Positions 51,736 to 61,553 are shown, counted from the stretch's first letter. The stretch is DNA of 64,000 bases from Bordetella ansorpii (GCF_900078315.1 NZ_FKBS01000002.1:62001-126000), one strand, 5' to 3'. Notes: generated by a model from the letters alone, not told the origin. Translations and numbers: made by a program.

Positions 51736-53457
51736 TCAGAACCGTGCGTTGACTTCGAGCTGCAGGACGTCGATGGCCAGCGGGGGACCATAGATTTCCT
51801 TGGCGCTGCTCCAGCGCAGCAAGCCGTAGACGTTCTTGTCGAACGCATAGCCGCCGCCCAGGAAGTAGCCGCGCGCGTTGGTGCCGCCCAGGTGGAACGT
51901 GGAATCGTTGTAGGCATCGGGCAGCGCGTCGGGCTGGATGTACTTGTAGCCGGCGAAGGCCATCCAGTCGCCCTTGCGGGCCAGGTCGATACCGTCGCCG
52001 ATGGTGGCCTGGAACATCCAGGCGTTGCCGCCGCTCTCGATGTCGTCCAGGTTCTCGCGCGAGTTGACGATGTTGGCGGCGCCACCGGCACGGCTGACCA
52101 GCTTGTTCTTGCTGTAGGCCAGGTTGCGGACGTAGTCGCCATCCAGGCGCATGGCCAGGTTGTCGAACAGGCGGGTATCCCAGCGCAGGTTCAGGTTCAG
52201 CAGGTTGAACTTGGACGCCAGGCCCACGTACTGGTATTCGCTCCAGTCGGCCTGGTCGGCCGAACTCTGGACGACATCACGCAGCAGGAACAGGGTGTTG
52301 CCCTTCTGCATGTAGGCCGGACGCGACCAATCGGTGCTGCAGACGGTCATCAGCGAATCGCAAGGCGCCGAACGCTCGCCCTCGATGTTCTGGAACTGGT
52401 AATACGCAAGCGCGCCGCGCAGCTTGTTCTGGCTGTCGATCTTCCATTCGGCGCCGGCCTGCGCGCCGAACAGCCACTTGTTCTCGCTCTTGCCTTCGGA
52501 GAAGGTGTCGCTGCTGAACGGGTTGTTCGAGTATTCGAGGGCGTAGGCGCCCAGCGAGCCGAACAGCGTGACGGGACTGCCGTTGCCCAGCGGACGCTTG
52601 AACGCGGCCGAGATGCCGTCGAAGTTCAGGTCGTTGGAGTACAGCATGTCAGAGGACACGAACGGGTTGGCCGCGCGGCCGGCCGTGATGGTGGCCCACT
52701 CGTACGGGCGATAGCTCAGGTAGGCCTGGTCGAGCCAGATGTCCTTCTTGGCCATGCCGCCGCCCAACGTATCGCTGGTGGACACGGGGCTGTTGTCGCT
52801 GCCGGAAGCCAGGCGGATACCGGCCATCCACTGCTCGGACAGTTGGGCCTTGACCCCCAGGCGGGCACGGATGCGCATCAGGTTGCGGCGATCCTGGCGC
52901 GCATTCATGTAGGGGATGTCCAGGCCGTAGGGCTGGCCCGCCACGAAGGTGGGAATCGGACCGTTGCGGTTCCACTTGGCGAAGTCGATCAGCTCGTCAC
53001 TGTTGCCGCTGTCGAAGAAGCGCGACTCGTCGCGGAAGCGCACGTCGCCTTCGACGGTGATGCGCGACGCCCAGTCGGGGAACGTGTTGGGCGCGGCCCA
53101 GTTCTCGGCCTTGGCCTGCGCCATGACCTCGGTCTTGACCTCGTCGCGGATCTGGTCGCGGACGGTGGCGGGGATGTACGGGACGCGCACATCGCCCGGC
53201 TGCGCCATGGCGGCGCCGGCGCCACCCGCCACGGCCGGTGCGGCGGCGGCCTTGCGGGCCTGCGCGGCCTCGGCTTCGGCTTGCTGGATCAGGGCGTTGG
53301 CCTGGTCCTGCTTGAGCACGCCTTGCTGAACCAGCAGGCGGATCAGGTTGACGGTGGCGTTCTGGGACGGCGTGGCGGTCTGGGCCGCAACCTGTCCTGC
53401 CGACAGCGCCAGGGCGACGGCCAGCGCGCCGGCCAGTCGGTTGGGTTGCAATTTCAT
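51736..53457 (-). CDS. outer-membrane porin of the TonB/TPS locus
   Basis: 573 residues from ATG 53457 with CCGGAG upstream. Signal peptide ends 'SAGQVAAQ'. A periplasmic coiled segment (about 45-110) precedes a 16-18-strand barrel ending in 'LQLEVNARF' with terminal Phe. Aromatic-girdle patterning is present. Similar to 'putative porin' proteins that lie with ExbBD-TonB genes. Substrate unknown. Confidence 0.85.
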   Translation of the reverse strand: MKLQPNRLAGALAVALALSAGQVAAQTATPSQNATVNLIRLLVQQGVLKQDQANALIQQAEAEAAQARKAAAAPAVAGGAGAAMAQPGDVRVPYIPATVRDQIRDEVKTEVMAQAKAENWAAPNTFPDWASRITVEGDVRFRDESRFFDSGNSDELIDFAKWNRNGPIPTFVAGQPYGLDIPYMNARQDRRNLMRIRARLGVKAQLSEQWMAGIRLASGSDNSPVSTSDTLGGGMAKKDIWLDQAYLSYRPYEWATITAGRAANPFVSSDMLYSNDLNFDGISAAFKRPLGNGSPVTLFGSLGAYALEYSNNPFSSDTFSEGKSENKWLFGAQAGAEWKIDSQNKLRGALAYYQFQNIEGERSAPCDSLMTVCSTDWSRPAYMQKGNTLFLLRDVVQSSADQADWSEYQYVGLASKFNLLNLNLRWDTRLFDNLAMRLDGDYVRNLAYSKNKLVSRAGGAANIVNSRENLDDIESGGNAWMFQATIGDGIDLARKGDWMAFAGYKYIQPDALPDAYNDSTFHLGGTNARGYFLGGGYAFDKNVYGLLRWSSAKEIYGPPLAIDVLQLEVNARF

Positions 53458-53497
53458 TTTGATCAAACTCCGGTAAGGAAATCGAAGAGCGCGGCGC

Positions 53498-54274
53498 TTA
53501 GGAAGGCCGACGGCTGCTGATGGAGGTTCGGATGGGCATCGGCGTGGAAGCAGGCGGACGTTCGTCCACGCGACCCACCGCACGCAGCGTTGCGACCAGC
53601 TTCTCGTCGACCTCGGCATCGCCACTGGAGCGAGCCACTTCGACGCGGGTGACCTGGCCGGCCGTATCCAGCCAGATGTTCACGGCCACGCCGCGATACA
53701 CCAGGTTGCGGGTACGCTCGTCCTCGCGCAGGATCTTCTGCAGCATGTACGACATGTACTGGCCGTAGGTGGCGTTGCCGAAGCCGCCGCCGCCGCCGGA
53801 GCCGGCCATGCCGCTGCCACTGCCGGCGCCGATGTTGAACGCGTCCGAGCCGGCTTGCGCGTCGGTGTTCATTTCCATCGCGTTGGCCATGTCGTTGGCC
53901 GGCTTGGGCGGCGCCTCGTCAGGCTTGGGCTGATCGATGGGCTTGGGCTCTTCGATCGGCTTGGGTTCGACCACTTCTTCAGGCGGAGGCGGTTCCTCCG
54001 GCGGCTTCTCGGGGGGAGGCGGCGGCGGAGGCGGCGGCGGCAGCGGGATGATCGCGGCGACCTTGGGCGCCTCACGCTGGACACCCGCCATGTCACCGGC
54101 CCAGCGCCAGATGAAATAGCCCAGCCCGACCACCACCACCAGGCCCACGACCGGCCAGACGAAACGTCCGGCCGAGCGCGAGCGCTTGGCTTGCTGGCCT
54201 TCGTCCAGCAGCGCCGACAGGCGCGAGGACGAGTCCTCGCGGCTATCGGGGGTTTCAGGTTTATTCGACGACAT
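53498..54274 (-). CDS. TonB-family energy transducer
   Basis: 258 residues. N-terminal cytoplasmic piece, one membrane span (about 39-60, WPVVGLVVVVGLGYFIW), a proline-rich periplasmic rod with ten consecutive Pro and Glu-Pro/Lys-Pro repeats (about 78-125), a Gly-rich stretch, and a TonB C-terminal domain from about 165. The tail after 'LVATLRAVGRVDERPPAST' is short. Works with the ExbD and ExbB genes next to it. Confidence 0.88.
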   Translation of the reverse strand: MSSNKPETPDSREDSSSRLSALLDEGQQAKRSRSAGRFVWPVVGLVVVVGLGYFIWRWAGDMAGVQREAPKVAAIIPLPPPPPPPPPPEKPPEEPPPPEEVVEPKPIEEPKPIDQPKPDEAPPKPANDMANAMEMNTDAQAGSDAFNIGAGSGSGMAGSGGGGGFGNATYGQYMSYMLQKILREDERTRNLVYRGVAVNIWLDTAGQVTRVEVARSSGDAEVDEKLVATLRAVGRVDERPPASTPMPIRTSISSRRPS

Positions 54275-54294
54275 CGCGGGATCGCCCTTCTACT

Positions 54295-54711
54295 TCAAGT
54301 CGGCTTGCCGGTCACGAGACCGACTTGCGGCAGTTCGAGGCGGCGCAGCAGATCGAGCACTTCCATGACCTTCTGGTACTGCACGACGGCATCGCCGCGG
54401 ACAATGACCGGGAAGTCAGGGTTGAGGGCTTTCTCGGTGCGCAGCCTGTCTTCGAGCTCGGGCAACGTGACCGGGTAGGCGTCCAGGAACACCTGGCCGG
54501 CTTCGTTGACCGAGATGGCTTTGGTCTTGGGTTGCGACAACGACACGGTCGAACTCGCCTTGGGCAGGTTCACCTGGATGCCGGCGATCTGGGCCGTGGC
54601 GGTCAGGATGAACATGACCAGCACCACCATCAGCACGTCCACCAGGGGCGTGATGTTGATGCCGTCGACGGGTGCGCCGTCGTCGTCGTCTTGCGCGGAT
54701 ACGGAAGCCAT
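54295..54711 (-). CDS. exbD: ExbD/TolR-family proton-channel subunit
   Basis: 138 residues. One membrane helix with the essential Asp in 'INITPLVDVLMVVLVMFIL', followed by the periplasmic domain ('VFLDAYPVTLPELEDRL'). Twelve bases after the ExbB-fusion stop and 21 bases before the TonB gene. Confidence 0.92.
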   Translation of the reverse strand: MASVSAQDDDDGAPVDGINITPLVDVLMVVLVMFILTATAQIAGIQVNLPKASSTVSLSQPKTKAISVNEAGQVFLDAYPVTLPELEDRLRTEKALNPDFPVIVRGDAVVQYQKVMEVLDLLRRLELPQVGLVTGKPT

Positions 54712-54722
54712 CTGGCGTCTCC

Positions 54723-56600
54723 TCAGGCCGTGGCCACGCGGGCCTGGTTGGCGTGCATGGCTTCAGCCCGCGAGCCTTCACCGTGGACTTCGGCCAGGCG
54801 GGTGATGAACTCGTCGACGAACACGCGCATGTCGGCGTTGATTTCCTTGTTGCGCGTGATCAGGCGGTTGTAGCCGAACAGCGCGGGGATGGCGACGAAC
54901 AGGCCCATGGCGGTGGCCAGCAGCGCGGCGGCCATACCCGGGGCGATGGCGTTGATGTTCACGTCGCCGGCCATGGCCGTACCCAGGAACACCACCATGA
55001 TGCCCAGCACCGTACCGAGCAGGCCGATGTACGGGCCGCCGGCGATGGCGTTGGACAGCGCCGACAGGCGCTTGCCCAGCATCTGCGATTCCTTGGTGCG
55101 GATGGCGTCCATCGAGGCGCGGATGGCTTCGATGGTGGCGGCCGAGACCGTGTTGGTATCGGCGCCCTGCGCACGGCGGACGCGGATTTCGTTGACGGCA
55201 ACCGAGTACAGGCGCCACAGCGGGGCGTTCTTCAGTTGCTCGTTCAGGCGGGTTTCGTCGGCCAGCATTTCCAGGCGGTTGCCGACCTTGGCGAACACGG
55301 TGCGGAAGTCCGAGTTGGCGACTTCGACGCGCTTGGCCAGGCGGCTCTTGCTGACCATGATGACCCAGGACTGGATCATCATCAGGATCAGGACGCCGAT
55401 AACGACCCAGGCGTCCAGCGGCACGGCGTTGAGCAGGAAGCCCAGTTCGCCGAAGCCCATGCCCGACTGCTCTTCGTCGGCGCCGTAGACCACCATGCGC
55501 GACTCGCTGCCCTGGGCAGTGGCGTCGGCGAAGATGAGGGCGGCGGGACGAGCGATCTTGGACAGGCGGATTTCGTCGATGGCGCCGACGAACGCGGCGT
55601 ACGTGGCGGCGGGAGCCGGTGCAGCGGCGGGAGCGGCGGCAGTGGCAGCAGCAGCCGGATCAGCGGGGACGGCCGGTGCGGCCGGCGCGGCGACAGCCAC
55701 GTCGCCACCGACGGCGGCGGCGGTGTTCAGGGCGGGCAGGCTGGCGGTCAGCGTGCCGCTGGCACGGCCGTTGACGTACAGCGTGATCTGGCCACCGTTG
55801 GCCGTGACAGCCACGTGTTGCCAGGCGGCCGGCGTCAGGGGCTGGCCGGGTTGCGTGCGCTGGCCGTTGACTTCAACGAACGGCACGCCGCTGGACACGC
55901 CGATCACCAGCGAGTTGCCGGCATCGCGGCGGGCATAGATCGCCTGGTCGCCCGACGGCTGGTCGGCACGGACCCAGGCGCTGAACGTGAAGGCGCTGCC
56001 GGCGGCCATGGCCAGCGAGGGACTGGCGGGCAGCATCAGCGGTGCCGCACCCGTGAACTGGGCAGCGCGGCCGACGACGCCGTCGACCATGCCGGCAACC
56101 GGGGTCTGGGCGTTGTTGTTGTAGCCGGTGGCATCACGCGGAGGCGCTTCGGGCGCGCCGTTGAAGTGATAGACCAGCGTGTAGTTGGGGTCGAACGTAA
56201 CCTGGCCGTTGGAAGCGACGGGCGCCTTCTCGTTGCCGTAGTACATCCAGATGTCCTGGCGCTGGGCGCCGGAGACTTCCGAGACGTCGACCCAGACCAC
56301 GGCCATGCCCAGCAGGGGGTCGAAGCTTTCGATCTGGTAGTTCAGGACGGTCTGGTCGTCGGCGGCGACGAAGCGCAGGTCCGAACCGTTGGCGTTGACG
56401 CCGTCGAACGTGAAGTTGCCGGTGTGCAGGCGAACCAGCAGCGGCACGCGGCCGGCGGGTTCGTTGATGGCAGCACCTTGCTGCGTGGTGTCGATCGACA
56501 CCTGCTTGCGGTATTTCCAATCGGGCTGCCACCAGGCGTTGGCGACTGCCGGAAGCGCGCTGACCACGAGAGCCAGCAGGTACATCATTAGGCGTTGCAT
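54723..56600 (-). CDS. DUF2341-LamG-ExbB fusion proton channel
   Basis: 625 residues. After a signal peptide (ends near residue 22) come a DUF2341 domain (about 45-145, 'MAVVWVDVSEVSGAQRQDIWMYYGN'), a LamG/concanavalin-like domain (about 165-290) and an Ala/Pro linker (about 290-330). The C-terminal third is a MotA/TolQ/ExbB channel: first helix 'WVVIGVLILMMIQSWVIM' and later 'IGLLGTVLGIMVVF ... ALLATAMGLFVAIPALFGYN'. The N-terminal sensor-like part is outside the cytoplasm, so the motor may respond to a carbohydrate or protein ligand. Confidence 0.9.
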   Translation of the reverse strand: MQRLMMYLLALVVSALPAVANAWWQPDWKYRKQVSIDTTQQGAAINEPAGRVPLLVRLHTGNFTFDGVNANGSDLRFVAADDQTVLNYQIESFDPLLGMAVVWVDVSEVSGAQRQDIWMYYGNEKAPVASNGQVTFDPNYTLVYHFNGAPEAPPRDATGYNNNAQTPVAGMVDGVVGRAAQFTGAAPLMLPASPSLAMAAGSAFTFSAWVRADQPSGDQAIYARRDAGNSLVIGVSSGVPFVEVNGQRTQPGQPLTPAAWQHVAVTANGGQITLYVNGRASGTLTASLPALNTAAAVGGDVAVAAPAAPAVPADPAAAATAAAPAAAPAPAATYAAFVGAIDEIRLSKIARPAALIFADATAQGSESRMVVYGADEEQSGMGFGELGFLLNAVPLDAWVVIGVLILMMIQSWVIMVSKSRLAKRVEVANSDFRTVFAKVGNRLEMLADETRLNEQLKNAPLWRLYSVAVNEIRVRRAQGADTNTVSAATIEAIRASMDAIRTKESQMLGKRLSALSNAIAGGPYIGLLGTVLGIMVVFLGTAMAGDVNINAIAPGMAAALLATAMGLFVAIPALFGYNRLITRNKEINADMRVFVDEFITRLAEVHGEGSRAEAMHANQARVATA

Positions 56601-56636
56601 GATTGTCTTACTCCGAAAACCGTCATCCGAATTGGG

Positions 56637-58286
56637 TTAGAAACTGGCGCGCAGATTGAAGTTGATGCGGGGATCATGACTGTTGGTGTTTGCGCCATTG
56701 ATCAGGGGGTAGCCCCAGTCCAGGCTGCCCGACAACCAGTCGAGCACCTGCATGCGCGTACCGACACCGACGCTGGCCAGGCGGAAGGAATCCCTCTGCT
56801 CGGGCAGCGGGTCGCGCAGGCGCAGCCACGCCCACTCCGCAAAGGTGTAGAAACGCCATTCGTTTACGTTGGAACCGAGATAGCGCGCCAGCGAGGGCGT
56901 GCGCATTTCGATGGAGCCCAACACGCCATCGTCGGCCGTGCGCTCGGCGGCCAGATAGCCGCGGATGCTGGTGGCGCCGCCGGCGGCGAATTGTTCGTTG
57001 GAGACCAGCGCGCCCGACGCGAACTGGAAACCGGCGCGGGCGAAGGCCTGCCAGTCTTGCGCGAAGTTCTGCGTGTGGGTGAAGTCGCCCTTGAGCAACG
57101 CGAAGCTGGGGCTGGCGCGATAGCGCTTGTAGTCGAATTCTTCGGACGAGCTGCCGAGGTCGAAGAACGAACGCGTGGCGCCGACGATGCTCAGGCCGAT
57201 GGAGCTTTGCGAAGCCTCGGTGTAGCGATAGCCGTTGTAGCCCAGCGTGAACGGCACGTACTTCAGCGGCACGGTGTCGTTATCCCCGCCGAAGACCAGC
57301 GACTCGTCGAAGTTCTTGTAGTCGAGGCCGAAGGACAGCGAGTTGTACCAGCTGCCGACCGGGTCGAACGTATAGGTGGCCGTGGCGCCGAACGAGTAGC
57401 CCTTGCCCAGCACGTTGGTTCCGCCGATGGTGGCGACGTTGCTGTCCGAGTGGTAGCCCGAGAACTGCAGGCTCCAGCGGTCGGCCAGCGGCAGCGTGTA
57501 CGAGGCCGACCACACCTTGGCGTTGTCGGTTTCCTGGGGCGCCGTGAAGAACGTCAGCGAGAACGCATGGCCGCGCTGCCACAGGTTGTCGTAGCCGATG
57601 GAGGCCGTGGAACGCAGATGCTTGGTATCGGCGCTGTAGTCGTTGTTCAGGCCGACGCTGGCGGTCCAGGGGTTCTTGTCCTCGACCTTGAGGTCGACGT
57701 CCATGGTGCCCGGGATCTTGCCTTCGCGAACCACCGGCAGCACCTGGCGGCTGGCCGTGCGGTTGAGCTCGGTCAGCTGTGCCTGCGCCTGGTTGAAGTC
57801 GGGCACGGCGCCTTCCTTCAGGGCCGGCACGTCGTCGCGGATGGCCAGCGGCGAGTAGTTCTTGGCGCCGACCACGCGCAGGCGGCCGATCTTGGTTTCG
57901 GCCACCTGCAGGATGACCACGCCATCCGAGACCTGCTGTTCGGGCAGGTCGACGTAGACGGACTGGTAACCCAGCTCGTGGTAGGCCGTCTGCAGCGCAT
58001 CGCGGGCCGACTGGATGTCGGCCAGCGTGCGCTCCGGACCCAGGAACGGATAGACCGCTTTCTCGATGGCCTTGGCATCGAGCACGGTGTTGCCGCGAAC
58101 GATGTATTCGTTCACGTTGACCCTGCGCGTGTCCGCCGGAGCGGCCGCCTGTTCGGCCTGGCCGGCTTGCGCCTGCCCTTGCTGCACGTCCTGCGCGATG
58201 GCGCCGGCCTGCAGCCCCAGCGCCAGGCACGCTGCTAGCGTCGCTCTGGCGCAGGCCGATGCACCTGCTTTATCAAAATCCTGCAT
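56637..58286 (-). CDS. TpsB/FhaC-type two-partner secretion transporter
   Basis: 549 residues from ATG 58286 (the longer frame begins at TTG). A signal peptide with Gln/Ala-rich plug region, two POTRA domains (about 60-210; 'VNEYIVRGNTVLDAKAIEKAVYPFLG', 'GRLRVVGAKNYSPLAI'), then the barrel with the FhaC/ShlB 'RGYLAAERTADDGVLGSIE' motif (VRGY-like) and a terminal Phe. It should export a TpsA exoprotein, but no such gene lies in the window. First gene of the long minus-strand locus. Confidence 0.88.
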   Translation of the reverse strand: MQDFDKAGASACARATLAACLALGLQAGAIAQDVQQGQAQAGQAEQAAAPADTRRVNVNEYIVRGNTVLDAKAIEKAVYPFLGPERTLADIQSARDALQTAYHELGYQSVYVDLPEQQVSDGVVILQVAETKIGRLRVVGAKNYSPLAIRDDVPALKEGAVPDFNQAQAQLTELNRTASRQVLPVVREGKIPGTMDVDLKVEDKNPWTASVGLNNDYSADTKHLRSTASIGYDNLWQRGHAFSLTFFTAPQETDNAKVWSASYTLPLADRWSLQFSGYHSDSNVATIGGTNVLGKGYSFGATATYTFDPVGSWYNSLSFGLDYKNFDESLVFGGDNDTVPLKYVPFTLGYNGYRYTEASQSSIGLSIVGATRSFFDLGSSSEEFDYKRYRASPSFALLKGDFTHTQNFAQDWQAFARAGFQFASGALVSNEQFAAGGATSIRGYLAAERTADDGVLGSIEMRTPSLARYLGSNVNEWRFYTFAEWAWLRLRDPLPEQRDSFRLASVGVGTRMQVLDWLSGSLDWGYPLINGANTNSHDPRINFNLRASF

Positions 58287-58753
58287 AGGGATGCACTCAG
58301 TCCTCAAATTAATCTGATGTCCTGCTCTACCCGTCTCGCCGTGCTCGGCGACCGTTCGCAGCCAGGGCCAGGCACTTCACGGCTAGGCACGCGACAGCGG
58401 CGGTGCCTGGTTGGTCAGCGTCGAACAGCGTCTGCTTGTTACTAGACGTTCCGCCAACGCGCCCAGTGCGCGATGTAATAAAAATTTCACGAAGAAACTG
58501 ACTCGTAACAGAAGGACGAGAGGGAAACCCAGGGATAACCCTTGGATGCAAAATCGAGGAAAACAAAATGCGTGCGCGGGACGAAGGACGGCTCGCACCG
58601 CGGGCCTGGAGCCAGGCAGCGACGGCGCGTGGACGCTGCGCACGGAAAGTGACATTGACTTGTCACCACGGCCCGGAAGGCGCCACGTACACTTCCAGGA
58701 TCAGGGACGCATCGAAGCCAAGCACAAACCGTCTCATCACCCAGGAGTCCGCC
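58287..58753. other. divergent intergenic region upstream of TpsB gene
   Basis: 467 bases without a supported gene. Should contain the promoter of the minus-strand locus and that of the exported protein at 58754. Contains CCAGGGATAACCCTTGG, a partial palindrome. No TpsA fragment was found. Confidence 0.5.
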
Positions 58754-59119
58754 ATGTCCATTTCCGATCTGCGTGCATCAATGCTGCTGGTGGCTGGCTT
58801 GGCATTACCTTCGGCCGTGTTGGCGCAAGCGCCTGCCGTCCCGGCGGATTCGCGCGCCGCGCCGGCGTCCTGCGTGGACGTCGAAGTCAACGGCTACCGC
58901 GCCCCGTCCTATGACTGCCTCAGCCAGCAGATGGCGCCCCGCCCCCGCGCGCCGCACGAGAACCCAGCCCTGGCCTCCGAGGGCGTCGCGCGCATGCCAT
59001 CCAACCAGCTTGGCCTGTTCAACCGCGCGGCCACGTCCAACCGCATGGGCAGCAACTTCGGCAACTCGGCCTTCCCGCAGCGGCCGGCGCCCATCTACAC
59101 CAGCCCGGTCTCGCGCTGA
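58754..59119 (+). CDS. small exported hypothetical protein, 121 aa
   Basis: ATG 58754 with AGGAG upstream. Signal peptide 'MLLVAGLALPSAVLAQA'. The mature part is Pro/Ala/Asn-rich with two Cys ('PASCVDVEVNGYRAPSYDCLSQQ') that could form a disulfide. Divergent from the TpsB gene. I do not recognise the family. Confidence 0.65.
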   Translation: MSISDLRASMLLVAGLALPSAVLAQAPAVPADSRAAPASCVDVEVNGYRAPSYDCLSQQMAPRPRAPHENPALASEGVARMPSNQLGLFNRAATSNRMGSNFGNSAFPQRPAPIYTSPVSR

Positions 59120-59203
59120 TTCCCGACACCGCCAGCGCCGCGGGCCGCGTGAAGCGGCCCGCGTGCTTTTCATCCCATGGCGATGCCAAAAGCCGCGAAT
59201 CCT

Positions 59204-59665
59204 TCAGGTCGCGAAATCCAGCTTCAAGCGCAGCACCATCGGCTGACGCATGTCCGGCGGCGGCGGTTCGGACAAGGGCTGCGCCGTCAACACCGTGCGC
59301 AGGTCCTGGTCGGCCTGATCGTCGCCCAGCGTATCGAACGTGACGCGCTCGACCTGCCCCTGGTTCGTCACCCACACCCGTACCACCACGGGCGCGGCAG
59401 GCGAGCCATTGCTTTCCAGCACGCGCTGCTGCATGCGTTCATGCAGGCGCACCACGGCCTCGTTGGCGGGATCGGCCAACCAGGCCTGGAACTGATTGCT
59501 GACCAGTTGCGCGTAACTGATCCAGTGCTGCGGCACGGCGGCCTGCGCCAGCACAGGCGCCGGCTGGGACAGCACCAGGCCCAGTCCCAGCGCACTGGCC
59601 GCGGCGCCCCACATGCGGCGCCAGAACGGCGCACGGGACGTCTTGGACGTGTTGTCTTCATGCAT
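59204..59665 (-). CDS. exported protein with TonB-C-like domain, 153 aa
   Basis: ATG 59665 (MHEDNTSK). Signal-like stretch 'GAAASALGLGLVLSQPAPVLAQA'. The C-terminal part 'VVVRVWVTNQGQVERVTFDTLGDDQADQDLRTVLTAQPLSEPPPPDMRQPMVLRLKLDF' matches the TonB C-terminal fold as seen in periplasmic relatives. No proline-rich rod. It directly follows the protease gene at 59712 and may be co-transcribed. Confidence 0.7.
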   Translation of the reverse strand: MHEDNTSKTSRAPFWRRMWGAAASALGLGLVLSQPAPVLAQAAVPQHWISYAQLVSNQFQAWLADPANEAVVRLHERMQQRVLESNGSPAAPVVVRVWVTNQGQVERVTFDTLGDDQADQDLRTVLTAQPLSEPPPPDMRQPMVLRLKLDFAT

Positions 59666-59711
59666 TGCAGTGATTCTCCATGGCGATGTTACGGACGCGG
59701 GCCGGTTGGAC

Positions 59712-60482
59712 TCAGCCGCAGATGACGCCGACCGACAGCGTGGCGGCACGCGGCGCCTGGGCCTGCATCGGCCCCAATTGCGGCTCGTCGCTTTCGTTGA
59801 AGGCGATGCCTGCGTTCCGCAGGAAAGATTTGACGTGCGTCGCCGACACGGCTTTGACACGCGTGGCGCCGGTGGCGCCGCTGGCCTGCGCCGCGCTCAG
59901 TGCGACGCGGCCAGACGGGCGGCCGTCCAGCGAGAACCGTTCGACCACGACCCCCAGCATCAGTCCGGCCGCGCCCAGGACAGGGCTGCCGCTGGCGCCG
60001 GGACGTACGGACGAGATCAAGGAGAGATCGTTGCCGTCGGCATTGCCCGGTTCGGCGAACGCATTGAACAGCGTGCGAGCCCGGTCGGGCATGCGCTGCA
60101 GGGTGTTATAGCTTTCCGCGAACACCGCCTGGCGCCCCACCTTGATTTCGGGTCCGGCCACGAACGTCGCACTGAGATAAGGCTTGAGCGCCGTGCGCAG
60201 TACGGCGATATCCAGCTTGTCGTCACCGGCGGCCAGCGAGGCACGCACCACCTTGCCGTCCTTGACGACGAAGATGTCGCCGCAATCGGACACCGCATGG
60301 TGCGCCGTCAGCACGTCACCGCCGCTATTGATGAAGAACCCCGTGGCGTGCGCCTCCAGGCCACCGATCAGCGGCAAGGCCTGGACCGCGCCCACCGGTG
60401 CCAGCAGGGACGCGCCCACCACCAGGAACAGGCGGCAGGCCAGGACGGGCAAGCCTTTCAGCATGGACAGAATCGTCGCCAT
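59712..60482 (-). CDS. periplasmic trypsin-like serine protease
   Basis: 256 residues from ATG 60482 (ATG 60539 is also possible). Signal peptide followed by a trypsin-like fold with a catalytic triad His in 'TAHHAVSDC', Asp in 'DKLDIAVLR' and Ser in 'RPGASGSPVLG'. No PDZ domain. Upstream of the TonB-C-like gene on the same strand. Confidence 0.82.
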   Translation of the reverse strand: MATILSMLKGLPVLACRLFLVVGASLLAPVGAVQALPLIGGLEAHATGFFINSGGDVLTAHHAVSDCGDIFVVKDGKVVRASLAAGDDKLDIAVLRTALKPYLSATFVAGPEIKVGRQAVFAESYNTLQRMPDRARTLFNAFAEPGNADGNDLSLISSVRPGASGSPVLGAAGLMLGVVVERFSLDGRPSGRVALSAAQASGATGATRVKAVSATHVKSFLRNAGIAFNESDEPQLGPMQAQAPRAATLSVGVICG

Positions 60483-60763
60483 TCGCGTTCTTCTGGTTAT
60501 GTCGGCAACAGGAGGCTGGACAGAGTAGGAAGCGGCCATTGCCAGGCTATGACAGGGTGGGAGGGCCTGGCTGCGCCTGGCTGTTCTGATGTCTAGACGT
60601 TTGGCGCTGGGCCCAACCCCCGTTTGTCATGAAAAATTCACAATGTGATAGCTGGAGAGGGACGTTCGGGTCTTATTGCTCTGCCCGCGACATCGTTGCA
60701 TCATTCCGGGATATCGCAGGAAATACGGCAGCGCAGCATCCGAGATGGGGAGCAACGGCACCG

Positions 60764-61384
60764 ATGTACTACGGCGAACGATTCAACAGCTGGAGCCACC
60801 TGGTGGGCCTGGTGCTGGCCGTGGCCAGCGCCGCCACCTTGATGCCGTACGTCATCGTCGCATCGAACGATGCCTGGCACATCGTCAGTTGTGCGGTGTT
60901 CGCCACCGCCGCGGTCGCCACCTATGCCGCCTCCACCCTGTACCACTGCTGCCGAGGCGCCCGGAAGCTGTTCTGGGAGCGCATGGACCATTGCGCCATC
61001 TACATCCTGATCGCCGGCACCTACACCCCCCTGGGCCTGATTCCCCTGGAAGACGACTGGGGCTGGCTGCTGGCCGGCGGCGCGTGGCTGTTGGCCATCA
61101 CCGGCATCGTGCGCGAGATCGTGTTCCGCAAGCGTGCCGCCGCGCCCGCGGTGGGCCTGTACGTCGCCATGGGTTGGCTGGGCGTGCTGATGGCGCTGCC
61201 CATCGCGCAGCACGTTCCCAGCGAGGGGCTGATATGGCTGCTGGCCGGCGCCCTGCTCTACAGCGCGGGCCTGGTGTTCTACCGCAACAGTTCGGGCTGG
61301 GCGCACGCACATGGCGTCTGGCACCTGTTCACCATCGCCGGCACGGCATGCCATTCCGTCATGGTCTGGACCTTCCTCACCTGA
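60764..61384 (+). CDS. hemolysin III / YqfA family membrane protein
   Basis: 206 residues from ATG 60764 (MYYGERFNSWSHLVGLVLA). Seven hydrophobic spans. Conserved family residues: His in 'NSWSHLVG', Ser/His in 'STLYHCCRGARKLFWERMDHCAIYILIAGTYTP' and the C-terminal His in 'GVWHLFTIAGTACHSVMVW', forming the metal site of the PAQR/HlyIII superfamily. Function in bacteria is not settled despite the name. Confidence 0.88.
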   Translation: MYYGERFNSWSHLVGLVLAVASAATLMPYVIVASNDAWHIVSCAVFATAAVATYAASTLYHCCRGARKLFWERMDHCAIYILIAGTYTPLGLIPLEDDWGWLLAGGAWLLAITGIVREIVFRKRAAAPAVGLYVAMGWLGVLMALPIAQHVPSEGLIWLLAGALLYSAGLVFYRNSSGWAHAHGVWHLFTIAGTACHSVMVWTFLT

Positions 61385-61553
61385 CGGGCGGTTCGCACGG
61401 CATCCATGCCGGCAAGGCATTTGCACAGAAGCAGAAAGTCTTTCGGCGCCGAGCGGCGCGTTCCTAGAATCTCGGTTCGCTTGCATCTGCCCGGATGTTC
61501 CTCGAAGGAATCATCCGCCACGGACCTGCCCATTACCTACCGAGACTTTCGTC

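Noticed and set aside
54672-56591. 639-codon plus-strand frame
   Set aside because: Antisense of the DUF2341-ExbB gene, caused by GC-rich third positions. The same holds for the long plus-strand frames at 51892-53520 and 56595-58238.
58287-58753. TpsA/FhaB exoprotein gene upstream of the TpsB gene
   Set aside because: No haemagglutinin-type TPS domain in any frame; the next gene (58754) encodes an unrelated 121-aa protein.
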